DNA of 64,000 nucleotides from Comamonadaceae bacterium PBBC1 (GTDB taxonomy: Bacteria > Pseudomonadota > Gammaproteobacteria > Burkholderiales > Burkholderiaceae_C): NCBI GenBank assembly GCA_002256145.1, contig NKIP01000004.1:62001-126000 (forward strand), given 5' to 3'. Below the pieces are notes generated by a model. The model made no database searches. It was not told where the DNA came from and worked only from the letters and a program-made list of their open reading frames with translations. How positions within the stretch are numbered: the first letter of the stretch is position 1; each line of letters opens with the position of its first letter. Below, piece by piece: positions 26,630 to 36,367 of the stretch. A program made the position numbers and the translations under genes.

Positions 26630-27301
26630 TCAGAAGCCGACGTAACGCACAAAGTTGGAGGCGTCTTCGCGCACCGACTTCACACTGTTGGCCACAAAGT
26701 CTTCGTCGGGGTAGCCCATGGCGATGCAGATCATGATGTTCTGATCGTCTGGAATGCCCGCGTGCTCGCGCACCACGGCCGACTGCATGATGCCCTGCCC
26801 GTTGATCACACTGCCCAAGCCACGCTCCCAGGCCGCCAACACCAACGCGTGCGACAAAGCACCCAGGTCAAACTGGCTGATGGCCGCAGGTTCGAGGTAT
26901 TTGTCGTAGGTCAGCACCAGCGACACGGGCGCATCGAATTGCCGAAAACCCCGCATGACCCAATCGGTGCGCCGCGCCTTGTCGTCGCGGGCGATGCCCA
27001 TGGCGTCAAACAGCTGGATCGCGATGTCGACCTGCCGCTTGCGGTGGATGCCGTCGTAGGCCTCCTTCATGGGAAAGTCGCGCTTGGGCGGCACGCCGTT
27101 GACCATGTTTTCGGTGTTGCCCCGGCGAATGCGTTCCAGCGGCTCGCCCGTGACCACATGCACATGCCAGGGCTGTGTGTTCATCGACGAGGGCGACCAT
27201 TTGGCCACTTCGATGATCTCCTCGATCACCTCGCGTGGCACGGGTTTGGGCAAATAGCCCCGAACGCTTTTTCGGGCTTTGATGAGTTCTGAAAATTCCA
27301 T
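26630..27301 (-). CDS. Nitroreductase-family flavoprotein
   Basis: A 223-residue FMN-dependent reductase. It starts MEFSELIKARKSVRGYLPKP, with the FMN-phosphate region RKSVRGY, SPSSMNTQPWHVHVVTG (about 39-55) and GLGSVINGQGIMQS, and ends CIAMGYPDEDFVANSV, all typical of NfsB/BluB-like nitroreductases. ATG 27301 is preceded by AGGAGAGAAAGC, better than the alternative ATG 15 bases further out. Substrate (nitroarene, quinone or enone) cannot be told. It lies 60 bases upstream of the acyl-CoA dehydrogenase on the same strand and may be cotranscribed with it. Confidence 0.9.
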   Translation of the reverse strand: MEFSELIKARKSVRGYLPKPVPREVIEEIIEVAKWSPSSMNTQPWHVHVVTGEPLERIRRGNTENMVNGVPPKRDFPMKEAYDGIHRKRQVDIAIQLFDAMGIARDDKARRTDWVMRGFRQFDAPVSLVLTYDKYLEPAAISQFDLGALSHALVLAAWERGLGSVINGQGIMQSAVVREHAGIPDDQNIMICIAMGYPDEDFVANSVKSVREDASNFVRYVGF

Positions 27302-27379
27302 GCTTTCTCTCCTCATCCGAAGATGAGGGAAAAGGCTTCCACCGTCAATGCAAGCGTGATGCCAAGGTTACTCAAACCA

Positions 27380-27802
27380 TCAGGCTTTGGGCTCAATGAC
27401 CTCGGTGGCACACCGGAAGGCGTCAATCGCCGTTGGAAAACCGCAATACACCGTGGCGTGCAGCATGAGTTCGCGGATTTCTTCAGGGGTCGCACCATTG
27501 GTCAGGGCGCCGCGAATGTGGGCTTTGAGCTCTTGCTGCTTGCCTTGCGCCGTCAGCATGGCCACCGTGATCAGGCTGCGGGTTTTCAGGTCCAGGCCTG
27601 TGCGCTGCCAGACATTGCCCCAGGCGTTGCGGGTGATGAACTCCTGCATGGGCTGGGTGAACTCGGTCGCACCACCCAGGGCACGTTCGACGTAATCGGC
27701 ACCCACCACTTGGCTGCGGGTGGCCAAGCCGTTTTGGAAATCGGTATCGGTCGGCCAATCCAAAGGCGCGGAATTCTCAGCGGGGTTGTTCAAAGCAGTC
27801 AT
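27380..27802 (-). CDS. 4-carboxymuconolactone decarboxylase-family protein
   Basis: A 140-residue AhpD/CMD-fold protein. Visible motifs are SLITVAMLTAQGKQQELKAH (about 65-84) and EIRELMLHATVYCGFPTAI (about 105-123), ending with DAFRCATEVI. The length and motif spacing match true PcaC-type decarboxylases, which convert 4-carboxymuconolactone to 3-oxoadipate enol-lactone, rather than the CxxC-bearing peroxidases. No other protocatechuate genes are adjacent, but scoAB at 10 kb could act downstream if they are PcaIJ. Start ATG 27802 follows GGAG at 7 bases. Divergent from the next gene. Confidence 0.85.
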   Translation of the reverse strand: MTALNNPAENSAPLDWPTDTDFQNGLATRSQVVGADYVERALGGATEFTQPMQEFITRNAWGNVWQRTGLDLKTRSLITVAMLTAQGKQQELKAHIRGALTNGATPEEIRELMLHATVYCGFPTAIDAFRCATEVIEPKA

Positions 27803-27869
27803 GGTGAAACTCCATTTGGTGGAAAATGAGCCAAGCATAAGCATTTTTAAACCCCTGACGAGCACACCC

Positions 27870-28466
27870 ATGACACCACGCTACCCTGCCCCCGAAATCA
27901 ATGACTTGCCCGACGACATCAAAGCCAAGGTGTTAGAAGTGCAAGAAAAAGCCGGTTTTGTGCCCAACGTGTTTTTGGCCTTTGCACGCCGCCCCGCCGA
28001 GTGGCGCGCTTTCTTTGCCTACCACGACGCCCTGATGCTGCCCGAGTCGGTGGGGCGTGAAAGCGGCCTCACAAAAGGTGAGCGTGAAATGATCGTGACC
28101 ACCACCAGCGCGGCCAACCACTGCCTGTATTGCGTCGTGGCGCACGGCGCGATCTTGCGCATTTACGAGAAAAAGCCTTTGGTGGCCGACCAAGTGGCCA
28201 TCAACCACCGCAAGGCCGACATCAGCCCGCGTCAACGCGCCATGCTGGACTTTGCGCTCAAGGTCTGCAACCACTCCGACGAGGTGGAGGATGCCGACTT
28301 TGCTGCCCTGCACGCCCACGGCTTTGACGACGAAGACATCTGGGACATCGCCGCCATCACCGCGTTCTTTGGCCTGAGTAACCGCATGGCCAGCTTCAGC
28401 GGCATGATGCCCAACCCCGAGTTTTATTTGATGGGCCGCTCGCCCAAGGCCAAACCTGCGGCCTGA
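27870..28466 (+). CDS. Peroxidase-related AhpD-fold enzyme
   Basis: A 198-residue carboxymuconolactone decarboxylase/AhpD-superfamily protein of the 'peroxidase-related' group. It begins MTPRYPAPEINDLPDDIKAK, has KAGFVPNVFLAFARRPAEWR and the redox motif NHCLYCVVAHGA (Cys-x-x-Cys with nearby His, about 91-102), then DLAAITAFFGLSNRMAS-like helices and ends near FYLMGRSPKAKPAA. The CxxC and His suggest peroxidase or disulfide reductase activity. It starts 68 bases from the divergent decarboxylase-type gene. Physiological substrate unknown. Confidence 0.87.
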   Translation: MTPRYPAPEINDLPDDIKAKVLEVQEKAGFVPNVFLAFARRPAEWRAFFAYHDALMLPESVGRESGLTKGEREMIVTTTSAANHCLYCVVAHGAILRIYEKKPLVADQVAINHRKADISPRQRAMLDFALKVCNHSDEVEDADFAALHAHGFDDEDIWDIAAITAFFGLSNRMASFSGMMPNPEFYLMGRSPKAKPAA

Positions 28467-28514
28467 CGCAAGCCTACACCCCACCCCCATTGGCCGGGGA
28501 ACAGGTTCACGTTG

Positions 28515-28550
28515 GTCACCCGGCCCCTCTGGCTTAGTCGCCCGGGTGAC
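28515..28550. other. Hairpin in the leader of the Bug-family gene
   Basis: Nine-base arms GTCACCCGG and CCGGGTGAC flank an 18-base loop in the 170-base gap after the peroxidase-related gene. There is no T run on either strand. It may be a transcript-end hairpin of the upstream gene or a leader structure; no known riboswitch pattern was recognised. Confidence 0.35.
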
Positions 28551-28636
28551 GAGGCCAGGACGGCGACACAGGTTTGTCCTCTTGCCGTGAAAAAAAACAT
28601 GGCATTCAATTGGATTTCCATTTCAAGGAGACCCTT

Positions 28637-29620
28637 TTGAATTCGAACAAGCTTCCCCGCCGTACCTTTGTTCAGGCCTCGGCCGCCATGGCCGTCACGC
28701 TGGGGTTTCCGAGCCTGTCACAAGCGCAGGCTTTTCCGGCCAAACCCATCAAACTGATCTGCCCCTGGCCCGCTGGTGGCTCCAGCGATGCGGTCATGCG
28801 GGCCTTGGCCGAAAGTGCCAGCAAAGCCTTGGGTGGACAAGTGATCATTGAGAACAAGCCGGGTGCCAGTGGCATGTTGGGCCCCAACGAATTGGTTCGT
28901 GCCCAGCCCGACGGCTACACCCTGTCGCAAATCACGATCGGCGTGGCGCGTTTGCCGCACATGCAAAAAATGCAGTTCGATCCGCTCAAAGACTTCACTT
29001 ACATCGCGTGTCTGACCGGCTACACCTTCGGCGTGGTGGTGCGGTCCGACTCCCCCATCAAATCGATTGCCGACTTGGTGGCCTTTGCCAAAGCCAACCC
29101 GGGCAAGTTCACTTATGGCTCGACGGGCAATGGCACCACGCCGCACCTGGCCTTTGCCGAATTCGCCAGCAAAGCCAAGATCGACGTCACCCATGTGCCC
29201 TTCAAAGGCAGCGCCGATGGCCTGCAAGCGGTGTTGGGCGGCCATGTCATGTCGCACAGCGACGCCACCGGCTGGGCCCCGCAAGTCGAGGCGGGCACCA
29301 TGCGCCTGCTCGCCACCTACGGCAGCAAACGCACCAAGCGCTGGCCCAATGTCCCCACACTCAACGAACTTGGTTTCGACACCGTGTCCGACTCACCCTT
29401 TGGCATCGGCGGCCCCAAGGGCATGGACCCTGCCGTGGTCAAGAAACTGCACGACGCATTCAAGAAAACCTTGGAAGACCCGGCCGTCATGGCCAGCTTC
29501 GACAAATACGACCAATCGGTGATCTACATGGGCACCGAGGAATACACCCAATTCATCCGCAATACGTTCCAGTCCGAAAAGGCGACCATCGAGCGTTTGG
29601 GCCTGGCCATGAAAACCTGA
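28637..29620 (+). CDS. Bug/TctC-family tripartite tricarboxylate transporter binding protein
   Basis: A 327-residue periplasmic solute-binding protein. The signal sequence has a twin-Arg-like LPRRTFVQASAAMAVTLGF and cleaves after LSQAQA. The mature part shows the family signatures PIKLICPWPAGGSSDAVMR and NKPGASGMLGPNEL, then HVPFKGSADGLQAVLGG and WPNVPTLNELGFDTV. Start is taken as TTG 28637 because AAGGAG lies 6 bases before it and it gives a normal-length signal peptide. The ligand is probably an organic acid. No tctA/tctB membrane genes are adjacent, as is common for the many orphan Bug proteins of Burkholderiales. Confidence 0.92.
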   Translation: MNSNKLPRRTFVQASAAMAVTLGFPSLSQAQAFPAKPIKLICPWPAGGSSDAVMRALAESASKALGGQVIIENKPGASGMLGPNELVRAQPDGYTLSQITIGVARLPHMQKMQFDPLKDFTYIACLTGYTFGVVVRSDSPIKSIADLVAFAKANPGKFTYGSTGNGTTPHLAFAEFASKAKIDVTHVPFKGSADGLQAVLGGHVMSHSDATGWAPQVEAGTMRLLATYGSKRTKRWPNVPTLNELGFDTVSDSPFGIGGPKGMDPAVVKKLHDAFKKTLEDPAVMASFDKYDQSVIYMGTEEYTQFIRNTFQSEKATIERLGLAMKT

Positions 29621-29678
29621 AACAAGCCATAGCGCCGCGCATCCTGTTTCTCAGACGTCATGATGCAGACCCAAAGAA

Positions 29679-29702
29679 AAACGGCAGCCCAGGCTGCCGT
29701 TT
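29679..29702. terminator. Bidirectional terminator between Bug gene and acs
   Basis: A perfect 11-base stem (AAACGGCAGCC and complement) with a 2-base loop, A-rich on one side and T-rich on the other, between two convergent genes: a standard bidirectional intrinsic terminator. Confidence 0.85.
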
Positions 29703-29741
29703 TGCTTGGATGCCGGATCAAGTCCGGCATGGCAAAGGGGA

Positions 29742-31703
29742 TCAGTAAGCCTGACCCAGCTGACCCAGGATGGCGGGGTTCTCGAGGGTGGAAATGTCTT
29801 GCGTGATCTCTTCGCCTTTAGCCAGCGAGCGCAGCAAGCGGCGCATGATCTTGCCCGAACGGGTCTTGGGCAGGTTCTCGCCAAAGCGGATGTCCTTGGG
29901 CTTGGCAATCGGGCCAATTTCCTTGGCAATGTGGTCGCGCAATTGTTTGGCAATCGCTTTGCCCTCGTCGCCATTAGGCAGCGCACGCTTGAGCACCACA
30001 AAGGCGCAAATCGCCTCACCTGTGGTGTCATCAGGACGGCCCACCACTGCAGCTTCGGCCACCAGCTCGGTACAGCTGACCAAGGCCGATTCGATTTCCA
30101 TCGTGCCCATGCGGTGACCCGACACGTTCAGCACGTCGTCGATGCGGCCGGTGATGGTGAAGTAACCGGTTTTCTCGTCGCGGATCGCGCCGTCACCAGC
30201 CAAGTAATACTTACCTTTGAAATCTTCAGGGTAGTAGCTCTTCTTGAAGCGCTCAGGGTCGCCCCAGATGTTGCGGATCATGGAAGGCCATGGGCGCTTG
30301 ACCACCAAAATGCCGCCTTGACCATTGGGCATGTCTTCACCGGTTTCACTCACGATGGCGGCCTGGATGCCGGGGAACGGCAGTGTGCAGGAACCTGGGA
30401 CCATGGGGGTCACGCCCGGCAGTGGGGTGATCATGTGGCCGCCGGTTTCGGTTTGCCAGAAGGTGTCGACGATGGGGCAGCGACCGCCGCCCACATGCTG
30501 GTGGTACCACTCCCAAGCGGCGGGGTTGATCGGCTCGCCAACCGAGCCCAGCAAGCGCAGGCTCGACAGGTCATAGCTCTTGGGGTGCACGGCGTCGTTG
30601 GCTTCCGCGGCCTTGATGAGCGAGCGGATGGCGGTGGGGGCGGTGTAGAAGATCGAGACTTTGTGGTCCTGGATCATCTTCCAGAAGCGGCCAGCGTCGG
30701 GGTATGTGGGCACGCCTTCGAACACGATCTCGGTGCCACCCAGGGCCAATGGGCCGTAGGTGATGTAAGTGTGGCCCGTGACCCAACCGATATCGGCTGT
30801 GCACCAGAACACGTCGTCAGCCTTCAAATCGAACGTCCATTTTGTGGTCAGCGCCGCATGCAGCAAATAGCCGCCCGTGCTGTGCTGAACGCCTTTGGGT
30901 TTGCCAGTGGAGCCCGAGGTGTAGAGCAAGAACAGGGGGTGTTCAGCGCTCACCCACTCTGGCTCGCAGGTGGTGGCTTGCTTGTCAGCCAAGTCGGCCA
31001 TCCACTGGTCGCGGCCAGCGGTCATGGCAATGTCGGCACCCGAGCGCTTGACGACCAGCACATTCTTGATGGCGTCGCAACCACCCAAGTTGATGGCTTC
31101 GTCGACGATGGATTTGAGGGGCAGCAGCTTGCCGCCGCGTACTTGGTTGTCGGCGGTGATGACTGCGACGGCACCGGTGTCTTCGATGCGGTCGCGCAGC
31201 GACTGGGCCGAGAAACCACCGAACACCACCGAGTGGGTCGCACCAATGCGGGCGCAAGCTTGCATGGCGGCCACACCCTCAATGGACATGGAGATGTAGA
31301 TGACAACGCGGTCACCTTTTTTGATGCCCAAGCTCTTCAATGCATTGGCGTATTGGCACGTCTTGGCCAGCAGTTGACTGTAGGTAACCTTGGTCACTTC
31401 GCCACCGTCGGCTTCAAAAATGATGGCAGTCTTGTCGCCCAAGCCTTTTTCGATGTTGCGGTCCAAGCAGTTGTAGGACACGTTCAGGGTGCCATCTTCA
31501 AACCATTTGAAGAAAGGGGCGTTGGACTCGTCGAGCACCTTGGTGAAAGGTGTCTTCCAAGTGATCAACTCGTTGGCCAGACGGCCCCAATAACCCTGGT
31601 AATCGGTTTCGGCCTCTTGGCACAGCGCTTCGTAAGCGGGCATACCCGAAACGTGCGCATTTTTCACGAAATCGGCGCTGGGCTGGTAAACGGTAGAACT
31701 CAT
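29742..31703 (-). CDS. acs: Acetyl-CoA synthetase (acetate-CoA ligase)
   Basis: A 653-residue AMP-forming ligase making acetyl-CoA from acetate, ATP and CoA in the cytoplasm. It begins [20 protein letters not shown] and has the full family set: the ATP/AMP loop [18 protein letters not shown] (about 258-275), [19 protein letters not shown], the hinge region [18 protein letters not shown], and the C-terminal [14 protein letters not shown] whose lysine (near 616) is the usual site of acetylation control. The length is standard. It stands alone on the minus strand with a terminator behind it, and a 181-base gap ahead of it shared with a divergent membrane-protein gene. Confidence 0.97.
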   Translation of the reverse strand: MSSTVYQPSADFVKNAHVSGMPAYEALCQEAETDYQGYWGRLANELITWKTPFTKVLDESNAPFFKWFEDGTLNVSYNCLDRNIEKGLGDKTAIIFEADGGEVTKVTYSQLLAKTCQYANALKSLGIKKGDRVVIYISMSIEGVAAMQACARIGATHSVVFGGFSAQSLRDRIEDTGAVAVITADNQVRGGKLLPLKSIVDEAINLGGCDAIKNVLVVKRSGADIAMTAGRDQWMADLADKQATTCEPEWVSAEHPLFLLYTSGSTGKPKGVQHSTGGYLLHAALTTKWTFDLKADDVFWCTADIGWVTGHTYITYGPLALGGTEIVFEGVPTYPDAGRFWKMIQDHKVSIFYTAPTAIRSLIKAAEANDAVHPKSYDLSSLRLLGSVGEPINPAAWEWYHQHVGGGRCPIVDTFWQTETGGHMITPLPGVTPMVPGSCTLPFPGIQAAIVSETGEDMPNGQGGILVVKRPWPSMIRNIWGDPERFKKSYYPEDFKGKYYLAGDGAIRDEKTGYFTITGRIDDVLNVSGHRMGTMEIESALVSCTELVAEAAVVGRPDDTTGEAICAFVVLKRALPNGDEGKAIAKQLRDHIAKEIGPIAKPKDIRFGENLPKTRSGKIMRRLLRSLAKGEEITQDISTLENPAILGQLGQAY

Positions 31704-31884
31704 CAGATTTGTCTCCTCAATGACATGACGTTTTTTGAAACTGGTGCAAATGTCATCTTTCGCTCTTACAAAGCACTGACTGACATGAGTCTTGCACGGA
31801 CTTGGGCCTGAAACACGGTTCTACCGCCTAAAATCCGAATTTGTCCGAAGCCAGTGGTTTCAGGAAAAACTATTCAATCTAAGC

Positions 31885-32487
31885 ATGTCCTCAAGCCCTC
31901 CTGCGCGAAAAAGTTCTTTGAGCGCCTTGAACAAATTCATTTTTGCAAGCCGTTGGCTGCAACTGCCCTTGTATTTGGGTCTGATCGCAGCGCAGGCTGT
32001 GTATGTTTTTCATTTCTGGCTCGAACTGGTTCACTTGCTCGAAGCTGCTTTCGGCAGCCAGACCGCATTACAAGCCTTGATCAACAGCATTGGCTACAAA
32101 GCCGATGCACCAATCACAAAGCTGAATGAAACCGTGATCATGCTCGTTGCGCTGGGCCTGATCGACGTGGTCATGATTTCCAACTTGCTGATCATGGTGA
32201 TCGTTGGCGGCTACGAAACCTTTGTCTCGCGCTTGAACCTTGAAGACCACCCGGATCAACCTGAATGGCTTGACCACGTCAACGCCTCCGTGCTCAAGGT
32301 CAAGCTGGGCACGGCCATCATCGGCATCAGCTCCATCCACCTGCTCAAAACCTTTATCAACGCCGCCAATTACGACGAGAAAGTGCTGATGTGGCAAACC
32401 ATCATCCACATTGCTTTTTTGCTCAGTGCACTCGCGATTGCGTATGCCGACCGCCTGATGTCACACCATGACAAACCTGACCACTGA
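31885..32487 (+). CDS. TIGR00645/UPF0114 (YqhA-like) inner membrane protein
   Basis: A 200-residue integral membrane protein. It starts [20 protein letters not shown] and has [20 protein letters not shown], a second segment around [20 protein letters not shown], the conserved [16 protein letters not shown], a third segment around [17 protein letters not shown], and a C-terminal segment, about four membrane spans in all. This matches the YqhA family, whose function is not known. ATG 31885 was preferred as the family start; no strong ribosome site is visible. Fumarase begins 35 bases downstream, so the two may be cotranscribed. Confidence 0.88.
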   Translation: MSSSPPARKSSLSALNKFIFASRWLQLPLYLGLIAAQAVYVFHFWLELVHLLEAAFGSQTALQALINSIGYKADAPITKLNETVIMLVALGLIDVVMISNLLIMVIVGGYETFVSRLNLEDHPDQPEWLDHVNASVLKVKLGTAIIGISSIHLLKTFINAANYDEKVLMWQTIIHIAFLLSALAIAYADRLMSHHDKPDH

Positions 32488-32522
32488 ACACCCTCCCATT
32501 TATTGACTCCCCACTGGATCAC

Positions 32523-34082
32523 ATGACCATGACCACCCTGATCAAACAAGACGACCTGATCGAATCCGTCGCCGCTGCCCTGCAGTACATCAGCTACTAC
32601 CACCCGGCCGACTTCATCTCGCACCTGGTCAGCGCCTACGAGCGCGAGCAAAGCCCCGCAGCCAAGGACGCGATTGCGCAAATCCTGACCAACAGCAAGA
32701 TGAGCGCCTTTGGCCACCGCCCGATTTGCCAGGACACCGGCATCGTCAACGTGTTCCTTGAAGTCGGCATGGACGTGAAATTTGACGGCTTCACCGGCAG
32801 CCTGGAAGACGCCATCAACGAAGGCGTGCGCCGTGGCTACAACCACCCTGACAACACGCTGCGTGCATCGGTCGTGTCTGACCCGCACTTCAACCGCAAG
32901 AACACCAAGGACAACACGCCTGCGGTGATCTTCACCAAGATCGTGCCCGGCCACCATGTGCATGTGACCGTCGCAGCCAAAGGCGGCGGCAGTGAAAACA
33001 AGTCCAAGTTGATCATGCTCAACCCCGGCGACAGCATCGTTGACTGGGTGCTCAAGACGGTGCCCACCATGGGCGCAGGCTGGTGCCCGCCCGGCATGCT
33101 GGGCATCGGCATTGGCGGCACCGCCGAAAAAGCCGTGCTTCTGGCCAAGGAAAGCCTGATGGAAGACCTGGACATGTACCAGCTGCTCGAAAAATCCAGC
33201 AAGGGCGAGAAGCTCGACCAGGTCGAAGAAATGCGCTTGGAGCTTTACCACAAGGTCAACGCTTTGGGCATTGGTGCGCAAGGCCTGGGGGGCCTCACCA
33301 CCGTGCTCGACATCAAGATCAAGATGTACCCCACGCACGCGGCCAGCAAGCCCGTGGCCATGATCCCGAACTGCGCGGCCACCCGCCACGCGCACTTTGT
33401 GCTCGACGGCTCCGGCCCCAGCTACCTCGAAGCGCCTTCGCTCGACCTGTGGCCCAACGTGGGCTGGACGGCCGACACCGAAAAAAGCCAGCGCGTGGAC
33501 CTGAACAACCTCACGCCCGAGCAAGTCGCCGACTGGAAACCCGGCCAGACCTTGCTGCTCAACGGCAAGATGCTCACGGGCCGCGACGCCGCGCACAAGC
33601 GCATCCAGGACATGCTGGCCAAGGGCGAAAAGCTGCCGGTGGACTTCACCAACCGCGTGATCTATTACGTGGGCCCTGTTGATCCCGTGGGCGACGAAGC
33701 CGTGGGCCCGGCCGGCCCGACCACCTCCACCCGCATGGACGGTTTCACCGAAATGATGCTGGCCCAAACCGGCCTGATCGCCATGATCGGCAAGGCCGAA
33801 CGTGGCCCGGTCGCCATCGAAGCCATCAAGAAGCACAAGAGCGCTTACCTGATGGCCGTGGGCGGCGCGGCTTACCTGGTGTCCAAAGCCATCAAACACG
33901 CCCAAGTGGTGGGCTTTGCCGACATGGGCATGGAAGCCATCTATGAATTCGACGTGGTCGACATGCCTGTGACGGTGGCGGTGGACGCGGGCGGCACCAG
34001 CGCCCACATCACCGGCCCCGCCGAATGGCAAAAGCGCATCGCCACGGGCGAGTTCAAAGGCATTGGCGTCACAGCCGCCTGA
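32523..34082 (+). CDS. Class I (iron-sulfur) fumarate hydratase
   Basis: A 519-residue class I fumarase that hydrates fumarate to malate in the TCA cycle. The N-terminal alpha domain has GHRPICQDTGIVNVFLEVG (cluster Cys near 69), KGGGSENKSKLIMLNP and GTAEKAVLLAKESLMEDLDM; the beta domain has DPVGDEAVGPAGPTTSTRMD and VVDMPVTVAVDAGGTSAH. Both domains are on one chain, as in E. coli FumA/FumB. The oxygen-sensitive 4Fe-4S cluster needs Cys69 and two further cysteines, one in PNCAATRH. Two in-frame ATGs (32523 and 32529) are possible. It is followed by a clear terminator, so murI has its own promoter or reads through. Confidence 0.95.
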   Translation: MTMTTLIKQDDLIESVAAALQYISYYHPADFISHLVSAYEREQSPAAKDAIAQILTNSKMSAFGHRPICQDTGIVNVFLEVGMDVKFDGFTGSLEDAINEGVRRGYNHPDNTLRASVVSDPHFNRKNTKDNTPAVIFTKIVPGHHVHVTVAAKGGGSENKSKLIMLNPGDSIVDWVLKTVPTMGAGWCPPGMLGIGIGGTAEKAVLLAKESLMEDLDMYQLLEKSSKGEKLDQVEEMRLELYHKVNALGIGAQGLGGLTTVLDIKIKMYPTHAASKPVAMIPNCAATRHAHFVLDGSGPSYLEAPSLDLWPNVGWTADTEKSQRVDLNNLTPEQVADWKPGQTLLLNGKMLTGRDAAHKRIQDMLAKGEKLPVDFTNRVIYYVGPVDPVGDEAVGPAGPTTSTRMDGFTEMMLAQTGLIAMIGKAERGPVAIEAIKKHKSAYLMAVGGAAYLVSKAIKHAQVVGFADMGMEAIYEFDVVDMPVTVAVDAGGTSAHITGPAEWQKRIATGEFKGIGVTAA

Positions 34083-34098
34083 TGCAGGCAATGACCCC

Positions 34099-34124
34099 AA
34101 AGGCCGCATCAGCGGCCTTTTTTT
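34099..34124 (+). terminator. Intrinsic terminator after fumarase
   Basis: A nine-base perfect stem (AAAGGCCGC and complement) with a 4-base loop is followed by TTTT, 17 bases after the fumarase stop. Confidence 0.88.
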
Positions 34125-34167
34125 CAAGCCGACCAAACCACAACTGACCTTGAGCGCCCCCTCTGAC

Positions 34168-35025
34168 ATGAACGCAGCGTCCCGCCCCATCGGGGTTTTT
34201 GACAGCGGCATCGGTGGCCTGAGCGTGTTGCAGGCCCTGCAACGCGCCCTGCCCCACGAGCACTTTGTGTATTTGGCCGACAACGCACACGCGCCTTATG
34301 GTGAAAAAACCGATCTGCAGGTGCGACAACGCACGCACGCCATCACCGAGCATTTGCTGAACCAACACCACATCAAGGCCTTGGTGGTGGCCTGCAACAC
34401 CGCCACGGCTGCGGCCATCCATGAATTGCGCACACGGCATCCACAACTGCCGCTGATCGGGGTAGAGCCCGCGCTCAAACCCGCCGCAGCCCTGAGCCAA
34501 ACAGGCCACATTGGCGTCATCGCCACCCGGGGCACGGTGGCCAGTGACAAGTTTGCGCGATTGCTGGACTCGGTGGAGGGACAAGCCCAATTCACGGTGC
34601 AAGCCTGCAATGGGCTGGCCTTGGCGATTGAGCAAAGCACCCTGCCCCAGCACGCCGACGAGGCCCAGCAACGCATCACCGAACTGCTGGCGCAATACAC
34701 CAGCGCCATGGGCACATTTGGAACAGGCCCTGGACAAATGGACACGCTGGTGTTGGGCTGCACCCATTACGTGTTTGTGGAAAATCAACTTCGAACGCTG
34801 CTGGGACCCGATGTGCAGCGGGTGTCCACGGGCAAAGCGGTGGCCCGTCAAACACGGCGCTTGCTCGAAGCCGCTGGCCTGCTGCGCTCAGGCCCCGCGC
34901 CGCTGTCAGCGGCACAAGGCATGAGCTTGTTCACCACAGGGGACCTGCGGGGCCTTCAGGCCGCTGCAAAGCGTTGGTTGGGTTTGCCGCCAAGTTCTTG
35001 CCACAAAGCGCCGCCACAAGTCTGA
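34168..35025 (+). CDS. murI: Glutamate racemase
   Basis: A 285-residue racemase that supplies D-glutamate for peptidoglycan. It begins MNAASRPIGVFDSGIGGLSV (Asp near 11), with VYLADNAHAPYGEKTD, the first catalytic cysteine in VVACNTATAAA (Cys76), GVEPALKPAA, and the second catalytic cysteine in VLGCTHYVFVEN (Cys198). ATG 34168 was chosen; TTG 34150 is a possible alternative that would add six residues. It runs convergently towards the MFS gene with a 29-base gap. Cytoplasmic; length is normal for bacterial MurI. Confidence 0.95.
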   Translation: MNAASRPIGVFDSGIGGLSVLQALQRALPHEHFVYLADNAHAPYGEKTDLQVRQRTHAITEHLLNQHHIKALVVACNTATAAAIHELRTRHPQLPLIGVEPALKPAAALSQTGHIGVIATRGTVASDKFARLLDSVEGQAQFTVQACNGLALAIEQSTLPQHADEAQQRITELLAQYTSAMGTFGTGPGQMDTLVLGCTHYVFVENQLRTLLGPDVQRVSTGKAVARQTRRLLEAAGLLRSGPAPLSAAQGMSLFTTGDLRGLQAAAKRWLGLPPSSCHKAPPQV

Positions 35026-35054
35026 AGGCACCCACTCCAGGGGCGGGCTTCAAC

Positions 35055-36362
35055 TCAATCAGCGCCCTGCCCCAGTGCCATGCGACGACCACGCTCCACA
35101 TTCACCGGCATCAACAACACCAAGCCCAACACAAACAACAAAGAAGTCGAGCCAATCGCCAGGCGCTGGTTGCCATCGCTCAGCCAAGTGATCAGGCCAT
35201 AAGTCAGCGGCCCCAAAATGCTGGCCAGTCGAACGGCAAACGTCCACAGGCCAAAGAACTCACCCAAGCGCTGGGGCGGCACCATCAAACCGGCCATGGC
35301 GCGACCCGCAGACTGGCTCGATCCCATGCAAAAACCGGCGATCGCGGCTGCCCACCAGAACGTGGCTTTGTCGGCAGACAAGGCCGCAATGAAACAAGTG
35401 GCCACCCAGCCCAACAAAGTCAGTGACAGCGACAGCTTGTGACCCAAGCGGTCTTGCACATGACCAAACACCAAAGCCCCCACAAAGGCCGCAATGTTGA
35501 GCACAAAGATCAGGACCATGGTTTCTTGGGGCTGAAACCCGATGACCTGCTCGGCGTAAATGGCTGCCAAGGTGATGGCCACGGCCACACCGCCTTGATA
35601 GGCCACGGCGCAAGCAAGCAGTTGGGTGAAGTCTCGATAAGGCAAGGCCTCGCGCAGGGTTTGGCGCAAATGGCGCAGGCTCTGCATGGCCGAATGCACC
35701 GGGGCATCGGGCCGGGCGGTCGAGTGCTCGCGCAACAAAGCAAACGTCACCCAAGCCGCTGCGCCATAGACAGCCGCCGTGATCAGCATGGTCACGGGCA
35801 CAAATTGGCTGCCCGACTCGCCGCGCGACTGAGCAGCCAGCACATAAGCCAGGCACACGCCCAGCGTGAGCATGCCACCGATGTAACCCAGCGACCAGCC
35901 CCAACCGCTCACGCGGCCCATGGCTTCGGGCTTGGCCAATTCGGGTAAAAAAGAAGCAGTCAGCGACTCGCCATAAGAAAAAAAAGTGTTGGACAGCACC
36001 AGAATGAACAAGCCCAAAGCCACTTGCCCCGGCCCCACCAAGGCCAAAGCCGCTGTGCTGAGCACACAGCCTGCGGTCACCCACATCAGCAAGCGTTTTT
36101 TGCCAGCGACCCGGTCGGCCCATGCCCCCAAACCGGGCATGGTGAGCATGACGATGAAATAAGACAGGCTCAGGCCCGAAGTCCAGGCCAAGGTGGCCCA
36201 AGTTGCGCCATCGGCCACACCACCCACAAAGTAAGCAGCAAACACGGCGGTGATGACCACCGTGGAATAGCCCGAGTTGGCAAAATCGTACATGGCCCAG
36301 CCGAAAACCTCGCGCATGCGAACCCCCGGGTTCAGCGCATCACGAGAAAACAAGCCGAGCAT
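35055..36362 (-). CDS. MFS transporter of the UMF1/Atg22-like group
   Basis: A 435-residue permease with about 12 membrane segments. The opening REVFGWAMYDFANSGYSTVV is diagnostic of the UMF1/BtlA family. Loop 2-3 has GLGAWADRVAGKKRLLMWV, and a second MFS-type loop appears as FGHVQDRLGHKLSLSL. Substrates of this family are mostly unknown; yeast relatives export amino acids. Its downstream end is convergent with murI. It starts 5 bases after the stop of the hypothetical gene at 36368 read in the same direction, so these two probably share a transcript. Confidence 0.9.
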   Translation of the reverse strand: MLGLFSRDALNPGVRMREVFGWAMYDFANSGYSTVVITAVFAAYFVGGVADGATWATLAWTSGLSLSYFIVMLTMPGLGAWADRVAGKKRLLMWVTAGCVLSTAALALVGPGQVALGLFILVLSNTFFSYGESLTASFLPELAKPEAMGRVSGWGWSLGYIGGMLTLGVCLAYVLAAQSRGESGSQFVPVTMLITAAVYGAAAWVTFALLREHSTARPDAPVHSAMQSLRHLRQTLREALPYRDFTQLLACAVAYQGGVAVAITLAAIYAEQVIGFQPQETMVLIFVLNIAAFVGALVFGHVQDRLGHKLSLSLTLLGWVATCFIAALSADKATFWWAAAIAGFCMGSSQSAGRAMAGLMVPPQRLGEFFGLWTFAVRLASILGPLTYGLITWLSDGNQRLAIGSTSLLFVLGLVLLMPVNVERGRRMALGQGAD

Positions 36363-36367
36363 GGCAA

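Noticed and set aside
29706..31811. 701-codon open frame on the plus strand opposite acs
   Set aside because: It is the antisense of the well-conserved acs gene; the open frame results from GC-rich codon use and its product has low-complexity His/Gly composition with no motif.
32370..34283. 637-codon minus-strand frame opposite fumarase
   Set aside because: Antisense to a complete class I fumarase; same composition artefact.
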